NCBI GenBank assembly: GCA_905221605.1
Contig: CAJNDS010002329.1
Span: 197,501 to 261,500, forward strand
Origin: Symbiodinium natans
Taxonomy: Eukaryota; Sar; Dinophyceae; Suessiales; Symbiodiniaceae
Reading direction: 5' to 3'
DNA length: 64,000 nt
Positions 59,822-64,000 of the stretch are shown here, piece after piece (within the stretch, counting starts at the first letter, position 1; every line of letters begins with the position of its first letter). A program made the position numbers and the translations under genes. The notes below the pieces were generated by a model. That model had not been told where the DNA came from and searched no databases. It saw only the letters and a program-made list of their open reading frames with translations.

Positions 59822-62736
59822 TGCGTGTGTCTGTGTGTGTGTGTGCGTGTGTCTGTGTGCCTGTGTGTCTGTGTGTGTGTGTGTGAAATTTGCTGTACAT
59901 GCAGGATTGGGGTCACGCCCGTTTCTCGCTTTCATGCAGGGGGTCCCAGATCTGCTACTCGTGCTGGGACCAACGAAAACCATGAGTAGCAGACGTGCAA
60001 ACGTACCTGCTATGAGAAGTACCTGGGTGGTTGCGTCCGCAGCTGGTATCTTCAACGGGGACAGAAACCTCATCCCCGCAACGTGTTACATGTTGTCGTC
60101 AGCATTGCACCTCGCAGACGACAACATATGCCATTCCTGGAGTCTGGCACGACGACGACACAGGGACAAAACCCTCATCCCAACGATCATTCCTGTGGTC
60201 TGATCTGGGACCTGAAACCTAGCCCAAACAATGACGACGATAGTCACTGAGCATGCTTCATCTTGTCCAGTCGAATGTCCGTCTCATCAGTTCCAGACAA
60301 GTCAACGTGTGTATGGCTCGAGCGTGTTGTCCCGTCACGGGGCCAGATCCCAGAAGACCCGGGCATCCGGGATTGACTGAGCTCTGCTGACTGAGATACT
60401 CATTCATCGGGATCATCTGCAGTAGGCTTTGCGGCATGAGTGAGTGCGAGCACAGACAGGTCATCGGGATCATCCCAATTGCAGACGCAGGGGTACCCGG
60501 ACGGCACTGCTTTGTGGTTTTCGAAATGCATCGTCAGCTGAAAACAGGTAGCTTGACTCAGGCTGCGTCAGGCACAGACACATGTCCTCCCCGCTGATGT
60601 TGGTAAAGTGGCGTGCTCCTCCCTCTTGTTGTTGTTGGTGAGCTTCCTCTGCACCTCCTGCCGTTGTTGTTCATGTGCATGAGTTAACATGTCTCTTCTG
60701 CTAATGTTGGTAGAGTGTTGCTGAACTCACTCTGGTTGTGGTGATGATCTACCTCGCCCGTTCTCCGTCTCAAGATGTCTGACCTGTCTTTGTCCCGTCC
60801 GCCCTTTGGGGGCATGATGCTGCCATATGTGATGCCCTGACGCCTGCCCTGGTATGTCGCCCTCTGGGGCATGTGTGTGTGTGTGAACCTGCTGTACATG
60901 CAGGATTGGGGTCACGCCCGTTTTTCGCTTTCATGCAGGGGGTCCCAGATCTGCTACTTATGCTGGGACCAACGAAGACGTGCAAACGTACCTGCTATGA
61001 GGAGTACCTGGGTGGTTGCGTCCGCAGCTGGTATCCTCAACGGGGACAGAAACCTCATCCCCGCAACGTGTTACATGTTGTCGTCAGCATTGCACCTCGC
61101 AGACGACAACATATGCCATTCCTGGAGTCTGGCACGACGACGACACAAGGGACAAAACCCATCCCAACGATCATTCCTGTGGTCTGATCTGGGACCTGAA
61201 ACCTAGCCCAAACAATGACGACGATAGTCACTGAGCATGCTTCATCATGTCCAGTCGAATGTCCGTCTCATCAGTTCCAGACAAGTCAACGTGTGTGTGT
61301 GAGAGAGAGAGTGAGTGAGTGTGCGTGCGCGTGTGCGTGCGTGCGTGAGTGAATGTGTGCATGTGTGCACGTGTGCACGTGTGCGCATGTGTGTGTGTGT
61401 GTGTGGGTGTGCGTGTGGGTGTGCGTGTGGGTGTGCGTGTGCGTGTGCGTGTGCGTGTGCGTGTGCGTGTGCGTGTGCGTGTGCGTGTGCGTGTGCGTGT
61501 GCGTGTGCGTGTGCTTGTGCGTGTGCGTGTGCGTGTGCGTGTGCGTGTGCGTGTGCGTGTGCGTGTGCGTGTGCGTGTGCGTGTGCGTGTGCGTGTGCGT
61601 GTGCGTGTGCGTGTGCGTGTGCGTGTGCGTGTGCGTGTGCGCGTGCGCGCGTGTGCGCGTGTGCGCGTGTGAGCGTCCCGCGTGCATGAGCGCGTGCGTG
61701 AGCGCGTGCGTGCGTTTGTGTGCGCGCGTGTGTGTGCGTGCGCTGGTGCACGCGTGCGCATTTGCGCATGCGCGCGTGTGAGAGTCCCGCGTGCGCACGC
61801 GTGTGCGTGCGCGTGCGCGTGCGCGTGCGCGTGTGCGTGTCCGTGTCCGTGTGCGTGTCCCTTTTCGTGTGCATGTGCGTGTGCGTGTGCGTGTGCGTGT
61901 GCGTGTTGCGTGTGCGTGTGCGTGTGCGTGTGCGTGTGCGTGTGCGTGTGCGTGTGCGTGTGCGTGTGCGTGCGCGGGTGCGTGTCGTTGCGTGGCGTGT
62001 GCTGTGCTTGTGCGTGTGCGTGTGCGTGTGCGTGTGGTGTGCGTGTGCGTGTGCGTGTGCGTGTTGCGTGGCGTGTGGCTTGTGCGTGTGCTGTCGTGTG
62101 CTTGTGCGTGTGCGTGTGCGTTGCGTGTGCGTGTGCGTGTGCGTGTGCGCGTGCGCGCGTGTGCGCGTGTGCGCGTGTGAGCGTCCCGCGTGCATGAGCG
62201 CGTGCGTGAGCGCGTGCGTGCGTTTGTGTGCGCGCGTGTGTGTGCGTGCGCTGGTGCACGCGTGCGCATTTGCGCATGCGCGCGTGTGAGAGTCCCGCGT
62301 GCGCACGCGTGTGCGTGCGCGTGCGCGTGCGCGTGCGCGTGCGCGTGTGCGTGTCCGTGTCCGTGTGCGTGTCCCTTTTCGTGTGCATGTGCGTGTGCGT
62401 GTGCGTGTGCGTGTGCGTGTGCGTGTGCGTGTGCGTGTGCGTGTGCGTGTGCGTGTGCGTGTGCGTGTGCGTGTGCGTGTGCGTGTGCGTGTGCGTGTGC
62501 GTGTGCGTGTGCGTGGGCGTGTGCGTGTGCGTGTGCGTGTGCGTGTGCGTGTGCGTGTGCGTGTGCGTGTGCGTGTGCGTGTGCGTGTGCGTGTGCGTGT
62601 GCGTGCGTGGGTGTGTGTGTGTGTGTTGTGTGTNNNNNNNNNNNNNNNNNNNNNNNNNNNNNNNNNNNNNNNNNNNNNNNNNNNNNNNNNNNNNNNNNNN
62701 NNNNNNNNNNNNNNNNNNNNNNNNNNNNNNNNNTGC

Positions 62737-62825
<89 letters not shown>

Positions 62826-63129
62826 TCGCGCGCGCCTTGCGCATAGTGTGTGCGAGTTGCATGAACGGCTTCCAACTTGTAAGGTCCCCTTGCGCCTGCT
62901 GCATCATGTTTGGGTCGTTCATCATCTGCGCTAGGCAGTTGCGGACACAGCTGAGAGATGCTTGGAGGCCCGACAGCTGACAGCCGGTGACAGCAGGTGA
63001 GAGGAACCTGCTGCATCATTGCATTGCCACCGGGCATGCCACCGGGCATGCCACCAGGCATGCCACCAGGCATGCCACCAGGCATGCCAGGCAAGCCCCC
63101 AAGGCCGGCAGGCAAGCCAGGCAAGCCAC
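58623..63129 (-). CDS. STI1-motif co-chaperone-like protein, micro-exons
   Basis: Five exons join in phase: 63008-63129 (Gly-Leu-Pro then five MPGG repeats, ending NAMMQQ), 62896-62925 ([10 protein letters not shown]), 58743-58781 ([13 protein letters not shown]), 58623-58674 ([17 protein letters not shown]). The exon before 63129 is unresolved; candidates are about 63169-63212 ([13 protein letters not shown]) and 63240-63470 (LECELAKLPVAHLA, AVIEKCETKCG). The repeated MMxDPNMM pattern is that of the STI1 motif, and GGMPGG tracts accompany it in Hip/FAM10-type Hsp70 co-chaperones and relatives. The likely role is binding Hsp70 or client segments. Donors are GT after the first exon, then GC. 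The 3' end past 58623 is not found; a frame at 58354-58575 is possible. The window edge may cut the 5' end. Confidence 0.7.
58974..59510 (-). mobile_element. Truncated non-LTR reverse transcriptase tail
   Basis: The minus strand reads [39 protein letters not shown], a stop, then IDRTN, and on to [38 protein letters not shown]. This is the typical C-terminal end of LINE-type reverse transcriptases in algae and animals, downstream of the catalytic core. It carries an in-frame stop (about 59333) and another upstream (near 59490), and no catalytic domain, so it is dead. It sits inside a 4.1-kb intron of the STI1-motif gene, in the same orientation. Confidence 0.8.
59598..59885. repeat. (GT)n / GTGCGT microsatellite
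   Basis: Alternating gt and gc dinucleotides over about 290 bp with few interruptions. It generates artificial Val-Cys and Thr-His frames on both strands. Alternating purine-pyrimidine sequence of this kind can adopt Z-DNA. Confidence 0.95.
59891..60312. repeat. Duplicated segment, copy 1
   Basis: Starts tgctgtacatgcaggattgg and ends gtcaacgtgtgt. It is nearly identical to 60890-61296, apart from scattered substitutions and a 14-bp and a 2-bp difference. It is preceded by the GT array at 59598-59885. Confidence 0.9.
60313..60889. other. Spacer between duplicated segments
   Basis: Unique sequence with tgttgttg-rich pieces; no supported gene. Confidence 0.5.
60890..61296. repeat. Duplicated segment, copy 2
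   Basis: Second copy, offset by 999 bp from the first. It lacks 14 bp found in copy 1 near 59977-59992. It is followed immediately by the giant GT/GTGCGT array. Confidence 0.9.
61297..62633. repeat. Giant GTGCGT microsatellite with internal duplication
   Basis: About 1.3 kb of alternating purine-pyrimidine sequence, mostly (gtgcgt)n. A complex ~200-bp block containing gagcgtcccgcgtgcatgag and gtgtcccttttcgtgtgc occurs twice, at about 61640-61880 and 62146-62395, offset 508-514 bp. The track ends at an assembly gap. Confidence 0.95.
62634..62733. other. Assembly gap, exactly 100 N
   Basis: A run of 100 undetermined bases inside the microsatellite. The round number suggests a placeholder, so the true length is unknown. 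Confidence 0.98.
62734..62828. repeat. (GCGT)n microsatellite right of the gap
   Basis: About 22 copies of gcgt, a different unit from the GTGCGT array left of the gap. Confidence 0.95.
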
Positions 63130-63577
63130 CTGAAAAGGGTTTCCCAGTGTCCATAACATGCGCACACTTTGCGAAGTGCCTCCATAACCTGCTGGTTGGG
63201 CCGAAGGCCTGTGCTGCAGGCAAACTCAGAGGAAGAGCTTAAATGAAAGCTTTGTTGAGAAAACCGTTTGCTTAACCGGGACTGCGACGTTGGGGATGGG
63301 GTCGGTGCTGGAGGTGCCGGCCTCACTCGCTAGCCCACACTTGGTTTCGCACTTTTCGATTACAGCGGTGCAAACACTGTGCAAACCGCAAGCGAGATGA
63401 GCCACCGGCAGCTTTGCGAGCTCGCATTCCAAGGATTTGCGAACAGATGCCTGCCTCCTGCAGTCAGTGAATGGTCGGCTGGGTACTCGTGACTAAGAAA
63501 TCAAACCCGCGACGTGCAACTTCAGCCTGACAAAGCTGTGTGACATATTTGGGGTCCCTGCTCGGTAGCTGCATCAC

Positions 63578-63874
63578 TCAGCAGCCAACAGTCCTGCTTC
63601 CAGGAAACACACGGAGGAGGTGACAGGAACCCGAATTTGTGTAAGCCTCCCCTTCAGGCATGGTATCCGGAAGCCAACCAGCTGCAATCATTACCTGGAA
63701 TGCTACCAAAGTAGCACCCACTTGAAGTCCCATTTGAGAAATTGCTTGCTGTTCAAGCGAACTAGCCGGGAACGCATCAACTCCGCCGCCTGGGCTGAAG
63801 TCCACAAAATCAGGGGGAGCAGCGGGGAGATGCACAAAGTCACCCTTGCATTTCATTAAGCTAGAACGTGCCAT
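63578..63874 (-). CDS. Possible upstream exon, function unknown
   Basis: The minus strand encodes LMKCKGDFVHLPAAPPDFVD followed by FSPGGGV, between a tag acceptor near 63862 and a GC donor near 63796. It could be an N-terminal exon of the STI1-motif gene or the end of the next gene. Only weakly supported. Confidence 0.25.
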   Translation of the reverse strand: MARSSLMKCKGDFVHLPAAPPDFVDFSPGGGVDAFPASSLEQQAISQMGLQVGATLVAFQVMIAAGWLPDTMPEGEAYTNSGSCHLLRVFPGSRTVGC

Positions 63875-64000
63875 ATCCTCGGGGCATCAAGAAGCAGAAG
63901 GATGAAGAGAGATCAAGAACGATCAATCCTACTTGACATGCGGCGCGCCTGCAGCTTCTACCTTCTTCTGGAAGGCCTCAGCTTTGCTACAGTAGCAGAA

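Noticed and set aside
61228-63223. Frames of 353-645 codons rich in Thr-His, Val-Arg and Ala-Cys
   Set aside because: They are translations of the GTGCGT array, cross the N gap, and exist on both strands alike. Only the 63008-63129 and 62896-62925 parts are taken as exons.
1-64000. Dinoflagellate spliced-leader remnants (ttttggctcaag)
   Set aside because: I looked for the core on both strands by eye and found only partial matches such as ctggctcaagg near 29569 and 29628, which lack the rest of the leader.
1-64000. CRISPR arrays, bacterial operons, rRNA genes
   Set aside because: Tandem arrays here have no regular spacers, no Shine-Dalgarno-led gene runs exist, and no rRNA-like sequence was recognised. 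tRNA genes were not excluded by a proper search.

Overview
The window looks like nuclear DNA of a dinoflagellate, most likely a Symbiodiniaceae alga. The reasons are: many short exons in long introns full of repeats; introns whose donor sites are often GC or GA instead of GT; acceptors that nearly always read AG followed by G; every recognisable gene lying on the minus strand, as in the long one-way gene arrays of dinoflagellates; and protein families common there (PPR, voltage-gated channels, FKBP, cysteine-rich modular proteins). There is no bacterial operon, CRISPR array or phage. The species is inferred; no marker gene is present. Exon limits given here were traced by hand from splice sites and reading phase, so they are models and not transcript evidence.

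Layout, left to right. 1-8.1 kb has no gene I can support, only short 10-bp tandem repeats and G-rich or AT-rich tracts. 8.1-10.4 kb holds two unrelated tandem arrays, each introduced by the same ~35-40 bp module; the second is a 1.6-kb minisatellite that is open in the minus frames. 10.7-11.2 kb has exons of an unrecognised charged protein. 12.9-13.1 kb is a CTC-rich microsatellite. 16.3-18.4 kb encodes a protein with two FKBP-type prolyl isomerase domains in nine exons. 20.4-20.8 kb is a compound microsatellite and 21.0-22.3 kb a broken, coiled-coil, possibly retroelement-derived reading frame.

23.8-28.8 kb is an ion-channel gene whose traced exons give two voltage sensors but only one pore. 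31.9-41.3 kb contains exons of one or more multi-pass membrane proteins, one with a long Ser-Pro-Arg-rich tail. 44.4-48.9 kb encodes a WD40 propeller fused to a long array of cysteine-rich repeats. 51.9-55.0 kb has PPR-like helical repeats, 55.4-56.7 kb a small membrane protein, and 57.1-58.3 kb a C2orf69-type serine-hydrolase-fold protein.

58.6-63.1 kb encodes a Gly/Met/Pro-rich, STI1-type co-chaperone whose repeat motifs sit in exons of 30-52 nt. One 4.1-kb intron of that gene contains a retrotransposon reverse-transcriptase tail, a ~0.4-kb duplication, a giant GT/GTGCGT microsatellite and a 100-N assembly gap. The genes do not form one pathway: FKBP and the STI1 protein are folding factors, PPR proteins usually handle organelle RNA, C2orf69 relatives are mitochondrial, and the channel and other proteins belong to membranes.
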